Shown here one piece after another: positions 1 through 9,146 of a stretch of 64,000 nt of DNA. The notes below the pieces were generated by a model that searched no databases, had not been told where the DNA came from, and worked only from the letters and a program-made list of their open reading frames with translations. The position numbers were made by a program, and so were the translations under genes. Source of the DNA: Enterococcus florum (GTDB lineage: Bacteria > Bacillota > Bacilli > Lactobacillales > Enterococcaceae); assembly GCF_004309355.1 (NCBI RefSeq), contig NZ_BJCC01000010.1, forward strand, positions 148,402 to 212,401, read 5' to 3'. Numbering within the stretch: the stretch's first letter is position 1; the number at the start of each line of letters is the position of its first letter.

Positions 1-555
1 GCGGCCGATTTGCTGGCTCAAGCTGAACACGATGTGTTGGCACAGGCGATTTTAGTAACTACCAGTCAGCGGATTGTTACGGAAGTTCAGACTGCCCTTT
101 CAGAGCAGCTGGAAGAACTCCCGCGCCAAGCGATCGCTCAGGAGTCCATCGAGACGAACGGCAAAATCATTTTGGTTCGTGATTTGGCTGAAGCGCTTGA
201 ACTGGCCAATCGTATCGCTCCTGAGCATTTGGAATTGGCTGTCGAAAAGCCGTTTGATCTGTTAGGAAAGGTGAAAAATGCGGGGAGTGTCTTTTTAGGC
301 AACTACACACCTGAAGCGCTTGGGGATTATTTTGCTGGACCCAATCATACGCTGCCCACGGAAGGGACCGCCCGGTTTTATTCGCCTTTGTCAGTGGATG
401 ATTTCGTGAAAAAAAGCAGCTATTTGTACTATTCCAAAGCGGCTTTATCTGAAGTGACCGAGGATGTTGCGTTGTTTGCCCAAAGCGAGGGGCTGGATGG
501 ACATGCCCGCTCAATGACGATTCGAATGGAGGACCCGCAAAATGACTTTTCTTAA
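1..555 (+). CDS. hisD: Histidinol dehydrogenase, C-terminal part
   Basis: Only the last ~184 codons are present; the frame is open from base 1, so the gene begins upstream of the window. HisD oxidises L-histidinol to L-histidine in two NAD-dependent steps. The fragment carries the APEHLE segment (catalytic Glu/His pair of the family) and the GDYFAGPNHTLPT segment with zinc-site and active-site residues. The end overlaps the start of hisC by 14 bases, which suggests translational coupling. The fragment matches the C-terminal part of a normal HisD and shows no sign of decay. Confidence 0.95.
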   Translation, partial: AADLLAQAEHDVLAQAILVTTSQRIVTEVQTALSEQLEELPRQAIAQESIETNGKIILVRDLAEALELANRIAPEHLELAVEKPFDLLGKVKNAGSVFLGNYTPEALGDYFAGPNHTLPTEGTARFYSPLSVDDFVKKSSYLYYSKAALSEVTEDVALFAQSEGLDGHARSMTIRMEDPQNDFS

Positions 556-1600
556 TCAAAAATATGAACGCTTGATTCCTTATACTCCTGGTGAACAGCC
601 CCAAAATCAGTCGCTGATCAAGCTGAACACCAACGAGAGTCCATTTGAACCAGCACCTGGAGTCAAAAAGGCTGTCGAAGCAGCAGCGGCTACGTTGAAC
701 CGCTATTGCGACACTTCGACCCACGTGGTGATCAAACCATTGGCCAAACAATTAAGTGTCCAAGAGGATCAGCTGTTTTTAGGCAACGGCAGTGATGAAG
801 TCCTGTCTTACATCTTCCAAGGCTTTACGGAAAAAGGGATCGCTTTTCCGGATGTAACCTACGGCTTTTATCAAATTTATTGCGACATGTATCAGGTAGA
901 AGCGACGGTCGTTCCGTTGAAGGATGATTTTACACTAGAATTGGCAGCCTATGATGCATTGGAGGGTGCAGTGATCATCGCCAATCCCAATGCACCGACG
1001 GGATTGCTGCTGAGCTATCAGACAATTTGCGCGTTTCTCGATCGGCACCCAAATCGTTTAGTCATCGTTGATGAAGCCTATATTGATTTTGGCGGAGAAT
1101 CGATGGTGCCCTATATCGATCAGTATCCGAATTTGATCGTGGTAGGAACCTTTTCGAAATCGCGGCAATTGGCCGGAGCCCGTTTAGGCTATGGAGCAGC
1201 CAACAGCCAGCTGATCAGTGATTTAAATCGCTTGAAATACAGTGTGAATCCATACAACATCAATAGTTTGACTCAGGCAGCCGGAGCCGCAGTGTTGGCT
1301 GAGCAGGAGTATGTCGAACGGTGTATCGAAAAAACCATTGCGGCCAGAAAGTGGAGCAGTGCAGCAATGAAGCAATTGGGTTTTGAGATGACTGACAGCT
1401 ATTGCAATTTTCTTTTTGTACGCCATCCAAAGGTTTCGGGAGAAGCATTGTTTTTGGCGTTGCGGGAAAAAAATATCTTGGTTCGCTGGTTCAATCAGCC
1501 TAGAACCAAAGACTACTTGCGAATTTCGGTAGGAACACAGGAACAGATGGAGCAGTTGGTAAAAGCATTGCAGGAAATCTTGAAAGAGGTGCAGGTATGA
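542..1600 (+). CDS. hisC: Histidinol-phosphate aminotransferase
   Basis: PLP-dependent class I/II aminotransferase, 352 aa, the usual HisC length. It converts imidazole-acetol phosphate plus glutamate to histidinol phosphate. Visible motifs are NPNAPTG at residues 148-154, DEAY at 177-180 and the Schiff-base lysine at 206 in the context TFSKSRQLAGARLGY. The start lies inside the end of hisD, with an AATGGAGG-type ribosome site just upstream. The stop overlaps the hisB start in an ATGA junction. Its position between hisD and hisB supports HisC over the similar aromatic aminotransferases. Confidence 0.95.
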   Translation: MTFLNQKYERLIPYTPGEQPQNQSLIKLNTNESPFEPAPGVKKAVEAAAATLNRYCDTSTHVVIKPLAKQLSVQEDQLFLGNGSDEVLSYIFQGFTEKGIAFPDVTYGFYQIYCDMYQVEATVVPLKDDFTLELAAYDALEGAVIIANPNAPTGLLLSYQTICAFLDRHPNRLVIVDEAYIDFGGESMVPYIDQYPNLIVVGTFSKSRQLAGARLGYGAANSQLISDLNRLKYSVNPYNINSLTQAAGAAVLAEQEYVERCIEKTIAARKWSSAAMKQLGFEMTDSYCNFLFVRHPKVSGEALFLALREKNILVRWFNQPRTKDYLRISVGTQEQMEQLVKALQEILKEVQV

Positions 1601-2190
1601 GAAAAGCAGAGATCATTCGCAACACATCGGAAACCAAGATCCAATTAAAGTTGAACATCGATGGCACAGGGCAGCAAAAGATCAAGACAGGTGTAGGCTT
1701 TTTAGATCATATGCTGGAGCTGTTCGCTCGGCACGGTCGTTTTGATTTGGAAATCGTATGCGACGGCGATGTGTATGTCGATGCGCATCATACGACAGAG
1801 GACATCGGTATTGCCATCGGGCGGGCATTTTCAGAGGCCTTAGGCGAACGTCGCGGAATCAAGCGCTACGGCAGCATGCTTCTGCCGATGGATGAAGCAC
1901 TGGTGATGACGGCTTTGGACATCAGCGGCCGCGGGATGGCAGTGGTAGAATTGGCGATTCCAACTGAAAAAATCGGCCAGCAATTCGATACGGAGTTGGT
2001 GGAGGAATTCTTTATTGCTTTGGCTCGTGAGCTGGGAGCGACCATCCATCTGCATCAAGTTGCCGGGAAAAACAGCCACCACATCGTTGAAGCCTGCTTC
2101 AAGGGAATCGGCCGTGCACTGGGAGAAGCAGTCACGATCAACCAGGCTGCACCGGATGAGATCCCCTCAACGAAAGGAACGATCATTTAG
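1597..2190 (+). CDS. hisB: Imidazoleglycerol-phosphate dehydratase
   Basis: Monofunctional IGPD of 197 aa, without the N-terminal phosphatase domain found in enteric HisB. The two manganese-binding His clusters are visible, DAHHTTEDIG near residue 65 and GKNSHHIVEACFK near residue 160. They form the duplicated half-sites that dehydrate imidazole-glycerol phosphate to imidazole-acetol phosphate. Histidinol phosphatase is supplied separately by the PHP enzyme at the operon end. The start overlaps the hisC stop by 4 bases; a 15-base gap with a GGAGG precedes hisH. Confidence 0.96.
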   Translation: MRKAEIIRNTSETKIQLKLNIDGTGQQKIKTGVGFLDHMLELFARHGRFDLEIVCDGDVYVDAHHTTEDIGIAIGRAFSEALGERRGIKRYGSMLLPMDEALVMTALDISGRGMAVVELAIPTEKIGQQFDTELVEEFFIALARELGATIHLHQVAGKNSHHIVEACFKGIGRALGEAVTINQAAPDEIPSTKGTII

Positions 2191-2205
2191 ACTGGAGGAA
2201 AAAAT

Positions 2206-2832
2206 GTGATAGCAATCATTGACTACGGTGTCGGGAATTTGTTCAGTCTTGCCCGTTCTTTGGAATACATTGGCGCGGAAAGTGTCGTCACGCGCGACCT
2301 AAAACAGCTGGAGAAAGCCGACCAGGTCATTCTTCCAGGGGTGGGGGCCTTTGGCGATGCAGTCAACAAGCTGCAAGAGCTGGCGCTGATCGAACCGATT
2401 AAGGCGTTGGCAGCGTCGGGAAAACCCTTTTTAGGCATTTGTCTGGGGATGCAGCTGTTGTTTGAAACGAGTGAAGAATTCGGAACGCATCAAGGATTGG
2501 GGCTGGTTCCGGGTCGAATCGTTTCGATGACCGAGGCTTTTCAACAGCAGCAGATCGACTTGAAGGTTCCTCAAATCGGTTGGAATCAGCTGGAGATCCT
2601 CCAGGCAGAGTGTCCGTTGATGAAGGAAGTTCAACCGGGTGATTATGTTTATTATGTCCACAGTTATTATGGAGTAGAATGTGAAAAGTCATTAGTCGCA
2701 TTTAGCGAGTATGGAGTCAAGGTTCCCGGTGTCGTGCAAAACGGCAACGTCTTTGGTACCCAATTCCATCCGGAAAAAAGCGGGGAAGTCGGCTTGAACA
2801 TGTTGAAGGCATTTGCGGAGGTGACAAGATGA
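2206..2832 (+). CDS. hisH: Imidazole glycerol phosphate synthase, glutaminase subunit
   Basis: Class I glutamine amidotransferase of 208 aa. The nucleophile elbow LGICLGMQ places the catalytic Cys at residue 79, and FHPEKS gives His188 and Glu190. HisH supplies ammonia to HisF, where it is joined to PRFAR to give imidazole glycerol phosphate and AICAR. It starts with GTG, preceded by CTGGAGGAAAAAAT, a well-spaced ribosome site. The stop overlaps the hisA start by 4 bases. Confidence 0.96.
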   Translation: MIAIIDYGVGNLFSLARSLEYIGAESVVTRDLKQLEKADQVILPGVGAFGDAVNKLQELALIEPIKALAASGKPFLGICLGMQLLFETSEEFGTHQGLGLVPGRIVSMTEAFQQQQIDLKVPQIGWNQLEILQAECPLMKEVQPGDYVYYVHSYYGVECEKSLVAFSEYGVKVPGVVQNGNVFGTQFHPEKSGEVGLNMLKAFAEVTR

Positions 2833-3551
2833 AAATTTTTCCAGCAATTGATTTGTTGAATAAAAAGGTCGTGCGTTTGTACCAAGGCGATTATCAAAAA
2901 CAGGAGATTTTTGGCGATGATCCTGTTGCGTTTGCGAAAGAATTTGAAGCCGCAGGCGCAGAATACCTTCACTTAGTGGATTTGGATGGTGCTAAAGCAG
3001 GAAGCCTGCATTATTTTGACATCGCCAAACAGATCGTTGAGGCCACTGATCTTTTTGTTGAGGTCGGAGGCGGTATTCGTGATGAAGCTACAATCAATCA
3101 CTGCTTGGATGCAGGTGTTCATCGAGTGATCTTAGGGACGATTGCTCAAAAAGATCCTCAGTTTACCCAAGAGATGCTGAAAAAATATGGATCGCAGATC
3201 GCAATCGGCGTGGATGCTAAGGACGGGAAGGTCGCTGTTGAGGGCTGGTTGGAAACCACGGAAACGGATGCCCTCGCTTTTTGCCGTCAGCTTCAAGCGT
3301 GGGGAGCAAAGACCATCATCTTTACAGAAATCTCCCGCGACGGAACAGGATTAGGCATCAACATTCCCCTGTATCAGCAGCTGAATCAGCTTGATCTGGA
3401 AATCGTCGCATCTGGCGGTGTAGCCGCTCTAACAGATATCGAGGAGCTTCGGAAGATCCACATTGGCGGTGCTATCGTCGGCAAGGCTTTGTACAGCGGA
3501 AATTTGAAGCTGACCGACGTACTGGCAGCCAGCAAGGGGGACGACCAATGA
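2829..3551 (+). CDS. hisA: ProFAR isomerase (1-(5-phosphoribosyl)-5-[(phosphoribosylamino)methylideneamino]imidazole-4-carboxamide isomerase)
   Basis: TIM barrel of 240 aa. It catalyses the Amadori isomerisation of ProFAR to PRFAR. Asp8 in FPAIDLL and the second catalytic Asp in IGVDAKDG are present, as are phosphate-binding GGG (VEVGGGIRD) and SGG (IVASGGVA) loops from the two half-barrels. It is coupled to both neighbours by 4-base overlaps (hisH upstream, hisF downstream). Confidence 0.96.
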   Translation: MKIFPAIDLLNKKVVRLYQGDYQKQEIFGDDPVAFAKEFEAAGAEYLHLVDLDGAKAGSLHYFDIAKQIVEATDLFVEVGGGIRDEATINHCLDAGVHRVILGTIAQKDPQFTQEMLKKYGSQIAIGVDAKDGKVAVEGWLETTETDALAFCRQLQAWGAKTIIFTEISRDGTGLGINIPLYQQLNQLDLEIVASGGVAALTDIEELRKIHIGGAIVGKALYSGNLKLTDVLAASKGDDQ

Positions 3552-4306
3552 TCGCCAAACGAATCATCCCGTGTTTAGATGTGCGCGACGGTCGAGTGGT
3601 CAAGGGCGTTAATTTTGCCGGGCTGCAGGATGTCAATGATCCAATCACCTTGGCCCGCTTTTACAATCAACAGGGCGCCGATGAGCTCGTGTTTTACGAC
3701 ATCACTGCTTCGGCAGAAGGACGAGAATTGTTTACAGATATTTTAGAAGGCGTGGCTTCGGAGGTTTTTATTCCTTTGACAGTTGGTGGCGGGATCAATG
3801 AGGTCAGCGATTTTGAACGTGTCTTGAATTGCGGCGCAGACAAGGTTAGTGTGAATTCAGGCGCATTGCGAAATCCACGATTGATCGAAGAAGGTGCCAA
3901 GCGCTATGGCAGTCAATGTGTTGTTTTGTCAGTTGATATCCGTAAGGTCGGTGACCAGTGGCGAGTGTTTGCTAAAGGCGGTCGTGAGGATACTGGTTTG
4001 GATGCCTTGGAATGGATCAAGCAAGGAGACGCGCTGGGTGCCGGAGAGCTCGTGGTTAACAGCATGGATACTGATGGGGTCAAACGAGGCTTTGACTTGC
4101 CGCTGCTGCAGGCAGTCAGTGAACTGACCAACCTGCCGATCGTCGCGTCTGGCGGTGCGGGAAAGGTACAGGATTTCTATGAGCTGTTCCAACTGCCTAA
4201 GATTGAGGCCGGCCTTGCTGCGTCAATTTTTCATTACGGAGAAGTCAAGATCCCTGAGTTGAAACAAGAACTGGCAGACCAGCAGATACCAATGCGGATC
4301 ATTTAA
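3548..4306 (+). CDS. hisF: Imidazole glycerol phosphate synthase, cyclase subunit
   Basis: TIM barrel of 252 aa, the cyclase partner of HisH. Catalytic Asp11 lies in RIIPCLDVRDGRVVKG and the second Asp in VVLSVDIRK. Phosphate loops VGGGI and ASGGAG are present. The gene overlaps hisA by 4 bases and is followed 10 bases later by hisIE with an AAGGAGGAG ribosome site. Length and motifs are typical. Confidence 0.97.
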   Translation: MIAKRIIPCLDVRDGRVVKGVNFAGLQDVNDPITLARFYNQQGADELVFYDITASAEGRELFTDILEGVASEVFIPLTVGGGINEVSDFERVLNCGADKVSVNSGALRNPRLIEEGAKRYGSQCVVLSVDIRKVGDQWRVFAKGGREDTGLDALEWIKQGDALGAGELVVNSMDTDGVKRGFDLPLLQAVSELTNLPIVASGGAGKVQDFYELFQLPKIEAGLAASIFHYGEVKIPELKQELADQQIPMRII

Positions 4307-4316
4307 GGAGGAGCAT

Positions 4317-4955
4317 ATGAAAGTATCATTTGATGAACAAGGCTTGATCCCTGTGATTGTTCAAGACGTAGAGACGGATCAGGTATTGACCTTGGCCTAT
4401 ATGAATCAGGAAAGCTTGGAGTTAACGCTGAAGGATCGTTTGATGACCTTTTATTCTCGCAGCCGCCAAGAATTATGGCGTAAGGGCGAAACCAGCGGAA
4501 ACTACCAACATCTGGTTTCGTTGACTGCGGATTGTGATCAGGATGCACTAGTCGCCAAAGTAAAAAAAGAGGGTCCGGCTTGTCATACTGGAACAGAGAG
4601 CTGTTTTACAGAGGTTCTGTTCGAGGATCAAAAAACTGAAGGAAAACTACAATTGGGGGCATTATACCAACTAATCAGCGAACGCAAAAACGAGACGAAA
4701 GAAGGCAGCTACACCAGCTATTTGTTTGAAAAGGGCAAAGAAAAGATTTTGAAGAAGGTCGGCGAAGAATCAACGGAGGTCGTGATTGGTGCCATGAAGG
4801 AAGATCAGCAGGAAACTATTTTTGAGGTTGCTGATTTGGCCTATCATCTGCTAGTATTAATGGTAGAAATGGGGATCACAGTTGAGGATGTTCGCCAAGA
4901 ACTGTCAAAACGTCATGTGGTCGATCATAAAGTAAAGCAAGAAAGACTGCAATAG
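4317..4955 (+). CDS. hisI: Bifunctional phosphoribosyl-AMP cyclohydrolase / phosphoribosyl-ATP pyrophosphatase
   Basis: Fusion protein of 212 aa. The N-terminal ~110 residues are the HisI cyclohydrolase, with FYSRSRQELWRKGETSGN and the metal-binding DCDQDA and CHTGTESCF segments. The C-terminal ~95 residues are the HisE pyrophosphatase, an all-helical MazG-like domain containing GEESTEVV and EVADLAYHLL. Together they perform steps 2 and 3 of histidine synthesis. HisIE fusions are common in Firmicutes. This is the last tightly packed gene; a 63-base gap with a CCTGTC/GACAGG hairpin separates it from hisK. Confidence 0.96.
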   Translation: MKVSFDEQGLIPVIVQDVETDQVLTLAYMNQESLELTLKDRLMTFYSRSRQELWRKGETSGNYQHLVSLTADCDQDALVAKVKKEGPACHTGTESCFTEVLFEDQKTEGKLQLGALYQLISERKNETKEGSYTSYLFEKGKEKILKKVGEESTEVVIGAMKEDQQETIFEVADLAYHLLVLMVEMGITVEDVRQELSKRHVVDHKVKQERLQ

Positions 4956-5018
4956 CCTGTCTTCAGTGTGGTCGAGAGGACAGGAGCACGGAGTACCTGA
5001 ATGTAAGGGAGGGTTTCG

Positions 5019-5843
5019 ATGTTTTATTCTAATGCACACACTCACAGTACGTGGTGTGACGGCAAAGACACACTGATTGCAATGGCAGAGGCAGCACTTC
5101 AGATCGGCTTCACGGATATCGGCTTTACCAGCCATTCTTCCGCCCCTTTTGATCCATCTTGTCCGGGTGTTTCTGACGAGGAGGGTTACCAAAAGGAGAT
5201 CAAGGAAGTTCAAAAGCATCTGCAAGGACAGTTGACGATTCTGACAGGTCTGGAGTGGGATTATTATAGTCCTGCACCCCAAGAGGGCTATGACTATTTT
5301 GTCGGATCAGTCCATTATTTCCCGCCGCGGGATGGGGAATATCGGTCAGTGGACGAAAGTCCAGAGAGTCTGATGCGAACGCTGGACGACTGGTATGAAG
5401 GTGATAAAATCAAGATGGTTCAGGACTATTATGAAACCATCGTGAAGCATGTGGACCAACACCGGCCTAAGATCGTCGGTCATTTCGATCTGATCACGAA
5501 ATTTAATGAAAAGAAGCCTTGGCTGGATGAAGAAAGTCCGGTCTATCAAAAGGTTGCTTTAAAGACCTTGAACGACGTGATCGATCTGGTCAAAAGTTAC
5601 GATGGGCTGATCGAAATCAATACGGGAGCTATTTCACGAAATTGGCGAACCCAGCCGTATCCGAATCCCTTCTTGTTGCGCCAAATGCAGGAGCGAGCGT
5701 GTCCAGTCATCGTGACTAGCGACAGCCACGAGATTGGTACTTTGAATTGTCATTTTGCGGAAACAGAAGAATTACTGAAAAGCGTAGGCTTTACTTCAAC
5801 GGTACAGCTGAAAGACGGTGTTTTTCAAAAGATTCCTCTTTAG
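5019..5843 (+). CDS. hisK: PHP-type histidinol-phosphatase
   Basis: PHP-domain phosphoesterase of 274 aa. It dephosphorylates histidinol phosphate, the step missing from the monofunctional HisB in this operon. Metal-ligand motifs of the PHP family are visible: an N-terminal NAHTHSTWCDG, a GLEWDYY segment, GHFDL in the middle, and the C-terminal SDSHE. The ATG start has an AAGGGAGGG site 5 bases upstream. The start of the glyQ T-box promoter lies directly after the stop. Confidence 0.93.
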   Translation: MFYSNAHTHSTWCDGKDTLIAMAEAALQIGFTDIGFTSHSSAPFDPSCPGVSDEEGYQKEIKEVQKHLQGQLTILTGLEWDYYSPAPQEGYDYFVGSVHYFPPRDGEYRSVDESPESLMRTLDDWYEGDKIKMVQDYYETIVKHVDQHRPKIVGHFDLITKFNEKKPWLDEESPVYQKVALKTLNDVIDLVKSYDGLIEINTGAISRNWRTQPYPNPFLLRQMQERACPVIVTSDSHEIGTLNCHFAETEELLKSVGFTSTVQLKDGVFQKIPL

Positions 5844-5855
5844 GGGAAATTCGAT

Positions 5856-5885
5856 TTGACAAAATGACCTAAAAGTCGCTATTAT
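5856..5885 (+). promoter_or_regulatory. Sigma-A promoter of the glyQS T-box transcript
   Basis: Perfect -35 TTGACA at 5856-5861 and -10 TATTAT at 5880-5885 with an 18-base spacer. It lies just after the hisK stop and just before the T-box leader. Confidence 0.75.
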
Positions 5886-5888
5886 AGT

Positions 5889-6096
5889 AGCAAGTTAATA
5901 GGTGCGAGGAGCAAAAAAAGAGATTCATCCCTCAGGATAGCGAGTTCGGAGCAGTGGAAGCCGAATATGATATGGATCATCGCAGGCGTTTGTGAGCACA
6001 GAAGAAAAAAGCTGCCGGGTCAGGAGACCTGGAAGTAGGGTGGAACCGCGTTGATACGTCCCTATGTCTGATACCAGACATAGGGACTTTTTTCAT
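5889..6096 (+). promoter_or_regulatory. T-box riboswitch of glyQS (glycine)
   Basis: Untranslated leader containing an AGAGA kink-turn motif near 5920, a stem pairing GATTCAT with ATGGATC, and a distal stem TTCGG/CCGAA. The invariant T-box sequence AGGGTGGAACCGCG is at 6037-6050. It is followed by the intrinsic terminator: stem 6058-6070 with 6075-6087, loop ATAC, then T6. Uncharged tRNA-Gly should stabilise the antiterminator and permit glyQS transcription. I could not place the glycine specifier codon with certainty; GGA candidates lie on the 3' side of stem I. Confidence 0.93.
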
Positions 6097-6124
6097 TTTG
6101 GCAAAAAAACAAGGAGGAAATCAA

Positions 6125-7015
6125 ATGAGTAAAAAAAACATGCAAGAAATCATTTTGACTTTGCAGACGTTTTGGTCTGACAACGGCTGTATGCTGATGC
6201 AGGCATATGATACAGAAAAAGGGGCGGGAACCATGAGTCCCTATACGTTTTTACGTGCGATTGGGCCAGAGCCTTGGCGGGCAGCTTACGTAGAACCGTC
6301 TCGTCGTCCTGCAGACGGTCGTTATGGCGAAAATCCAAACCGTCTTTACCAGCATCATCAATTCCAGGTCGTTATGAAGCCCTCACCAAAAAATATTCAA
6401 GAATTGTATTTAGAAAGCTTACGGCTGCTGGGGATCGATCCTTTGGAGCATGACATTCGTTTCGTAGAAGATAACTGGGAAAACCCTTCGATGGGCTGTG
6501 CAGGTCTAGGCTGGGAAGTTTGGCTGGACGGCATGGAGGTCACTCAGTTCACGTATTTCCAACAAGTCGGCGGTCTGCCTTGCCACCCAGTGACAGCTGA
6601 ATTGACGTATGGTTTAGAACGGTTGGCCTCGTATATCCAAGAAGTCGAAAGTGTCTACGATCTGCAATGGTCTGCAGATGTTAAATACGGAGAGATATTC
6701 AAGCAGCCTGAATACGAGCATTCCAAATATTCCTTTGAAGTCAGCGATCAGCAAATGCTGTTGGAAAACTTCGACAAATTTGAAAAAGAAGCGCAGCGTT
6801 GTATCGATGACGATTTGGTCCATCCAGCCTATGATTACATTTTGAAATGCAGTCATACTTTCAATTTGTTGGATGCACGGGGCGCCGTTTCCGTGACAGA
6901 ACGTGCAGGCTATTTGGCGCGAATCCGCAATATGGCTCGTTCAGTTGCGAAAATTTTCGTGGCAGAACGTGAAAAATTAGGATTCCCATTGTTGAATCAT
7001 GAGGAGGTCAAATAA
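6125..7015 (+). CDS. glyQ: Glycyl-tRNA synthetase alpha subunit
   Basis: Catalytic alpha chain (296 aa) of the alpha2beta2 bacterial GlyRS; it activates glycine and, with GlyS, charges tRNA-Gly. Class II features include the [15 protein letters not shown] and [12 protein letters not shown] segments. I place the start at ATG 6125, preceded by AAGGAGG at 6111-6117. An upstream in-frame TTG would put the start in the terminator tail without a ribosome site. It ends 2 bases before the glyS ATG, so the two subunits are co-transcribed and probably translationally coupled. Confidence 0.97.
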   Translation: MSKKNMQEIILTLQTFWSDNGCMLMQAYDTEKGAGTMSPYTFLRAIGPEPWRAAYVEPSRRPADGRYGENPNRLYQHHQFQVVMKPSPKNIQELYLESLRLLGIDPLEHDIRFVEDNWENPSMGCAGLGWEVWLDGMEVTQFTYFQQVGGLPCHPVTAELTYGLERLASYIQEVESVYDLQWSADVKYGEIFKQPEYEHSKYSFEVSDQQMLLENFDKFEKEAQRCIDDDLVHPAYDYILKCSHTFNLLDARGAVSVTERAGYLARIRNMARSVAKIFVAEREKLGFPLLNHEEVK

Positions 7016-7017
7016 AA

Positions 7018-9096
7018 ATGGCAAAAGATCTATTATTGGAAATTGGTTTAGAGGAAATGCCAGCCCATGTGGTTTGGCCCAGCAGCAAACAATTGGAAGA
7101 ACGGGTATCCGCCTTTTTAGAGGAACAAAACCTGACCTTTGGCTCGATCGAAAACTTTTCAACTCCTCGTCGCTTGGGGATTCGTGTGACCGACATCCCT
7201 GACCGACAAGAAGATGTGCAGGAAGAAGTCAAGGGACCTGCGAAGAAGATCGCTCAGGATGCGGAAGGCAATTGGAGCAAAGCAGCAGAAGGCTTTGTTC
7301 GCGGACAAGGCTTGACGACAGATGCGATTACATTCAGAGAAGTCAATGGAACTGAATATGTTTATGTGACGAAGTACATTCACGGAAAAGACAGTAAAGA
7401 CGTTTTAACGGGCTTAGACACGGTGATCAAAAGCATGACTTTCCCGGTGACGATGCACTGGGGCGACAATTCGTTTGAATATATCCGTCCTATCCATTGG
7501 ATCGTGGCGCTGCTGGATGATGAAGTGATCCCATTTACTTTATTGGATGTGACTACCGGCAGAGAAACGCTAGGCCATCGCTTTTTAGGGAACACAGCTA
7601 TGCTGGTGAATCCAAGTGAATACGAAGCAAAATTAAAAGAACAATTCGTGATTGCCAATGCCCAAGAGCGTCAGCAAATGATCATCGATCAAATCAATGT
7701 GTTGGCAGCAGAACACAAGTGGCAAGTTAATCTGGATGCGGACCTGCTGGAGGAAGTCACGAACTTGGTAGAGTACCCAACCGTTTTTATTGGCGATTTT
7801 GAAGAACGATTCTTGTCTGTCCCTGAAGAGGTCTTAGTCACCTCTATGAAGGAACATCAACGCTATTTTGAAGTTCGAAATCAAGCAGGCATGCTGCTGC
7901 CGCATTTCATTTCCGTGCGAAACGGCAACCGAGTCAAGTTAGAGAACGTCATCAAAGGCAATCAAAAAGTGCTGACTGCTCGGCTGGAGGACGCGGATTT
8001 CTTCTACGAGGAAGATAAGAAGCTGTCAATCGAAGAATGTGTCGAAAAGCTGAAAAATGTCACTTTCCACGAGAAGATCGGCAGTATGTATGAAAAAATG
8101 CAGCGGGTAGGCATGATCAGTCAGATTATCGGAAAAAGTGTCGGCCTGACTGCTGAGGAATTGACCGCATTGAAACGCGCAGCGGAAATCTATAAATTTG
8201 ACCTAGTCACCAACATGGTCGGTGAATTCTCTGAGCTGCAGGGAATCATGGGAGAAAAATATGCTCGCTTAAAAGGAGAAAGTCCGGCGGTTGCTCAGGC
8301 GATTCGAGAGCACTATATGCCGGTTTCCGCAGAAGGCGATTTGCCGGAATCAAATGTAGGCGCGGTCTTGGCAATTGCCGACAAACTGGACAGTGTTTTT
8401 GGTTTCTTTGCAGTGGGGATGGTGCCTAGTGGTTCCAATGACCCTTATGCGTTGAGAAGACAAACCTACGGCATCGTTCGAATCATCGAAGCAAAAGGCT
8501 GGACCTTCCCATTCACAGCGATGCATGGAAAAATCGTTGAGGCGATCAATGCAGACGAGCTGAACTATGGGATCCACTTTGATCAAGACCAGCAGGCTGT
8601 AGTCAATTTCTTCAAAGGGCGTTTGCGACAACGACTACAACTACAAAACATCCGGCATGACTTGATTGATGCCGTATTGGATTCAAAACAGGACGATCTG
8701 ACCCAAATCTTTGAAGCAGCTCGAATCTTTGATCAGCATACCAAAGACATGGACTTCAAGGAAGCAATGGAGGCCTTGACACGTGTGATCAATCTGGCTA
8801 AGAAGAAAGAGCCAGAAACAGTTACCCAGCAGGTCGATCCAAGTCTGTTTGAAAATGACAGTGAGCAGGAATTGTATCAAGCAGTTAAAGAAGTACAAGA
8901 TCAATTTGGCGAGCAGTCCATGGCGGAAAATTATCAAATGCTGGCTGATCTGCGGCCAGTGATCGAACGCTATTTCAATCAAACCATGGTCATGGCAGAG
9001 GACGAGCAGGTACGCAACAATCGGCTGAGCCAGTTGGCTCAGATCGCCGATATCGCTGAAGCGTTGGCAAGTATCGATAAGATCATCACCAAATAA
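7018..9096 (+). CDS. glyS: Glycyl-tRNA synthetase beta subunit
   Basis: 692 aa, normal length for the GlyS chain, which contains the tRNA-binding part including an HD-like core and the anticodon-binding domain near the C-terminus. Recognisable segments are [15 protein letters not shown] at the N-terminus and [17 protein letters not shown] in the second half. It is in an operon with glyQ under the upstream T-box. A strong terminator follows. Confidence 0.97.
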   Translation: MAKDLLLEIGLEEMPAHVVWPSSKQLEERVSAFLEEQNLTFGSIENFSTPRRLGIRVTDIPDRQEDVQEEVKGPAKKIAQDAEGNWSKAAEGFVRGQGLTTDAITFREVNGTEYVYVTKYIHGKDSKDVLTGLDTVIKSMTFPVTMHWGDNSFEYIRPIHWIVALLDDEVIPFTLLDVTTGRETLGHRFLGNTAMLVNPSEYEAKLKEQFVIANAQERQQMIIDQINVLAAEHKWQVNLDADLLEEVTNLVEYPTVFIGDFEERFLSVPEEVLVTSMKEHQRYFEVRNQAGMLLPHFISVRNGNRVKLENVIKGNQKVLTARLEDADFFYEEDKKLSIEECVEKLKNVTFHEKIGSMYEKMQRVGMISQIIGKSVGLTAEELTALKRAAEIYKFDLVTNMVGEFSELQGIMGEKYARLKGESPAVAQAIREHYMPVSAEGDLPESNVGAVLAIADKLDSVFGFFAVGMVPSGSNDPYALRRQTYGIVRIIEAKGWTFPFTAMHGKIVEAINADELNYGIHFDQDQQAVVNFFKGRLRQRLQLQNIRHDLIDAVLDSKQDDLTQIFEAARIFDQHTKDMDFKEAMEALTRVINLAKKKEPETVTQQVDPSLFENDSEQELYQAVKEVQDQFGEQSMAENYQMLADLRPVIERYFNQTMVMAEDEQVRNNRLSQLAQIADIAEALASIDKIITK

Positions 9097-9102
9097 GACG
9101 AA

Positions 9103-9146
9103 GAAACCCACGCCGCTGGCAGAGACAGCGCGTGGGTTTCGTTTTG
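9103..9146 (+). terminator. Rho-independent terminator after glyS
   Basis: 11-bp stem GAAACCCACGC (9103-9113) with GCGTGGGTTTC (9130-9140), then a T-rich tail. It sits between convergent genes and may serve both strands. Confidence 0.85.

Noticed and set aside
167..751. Minus-strand frame across the hisD/hisC junction
   Set aside because: Spans two conserved genes on the other strand; no promoter or ribosome site.
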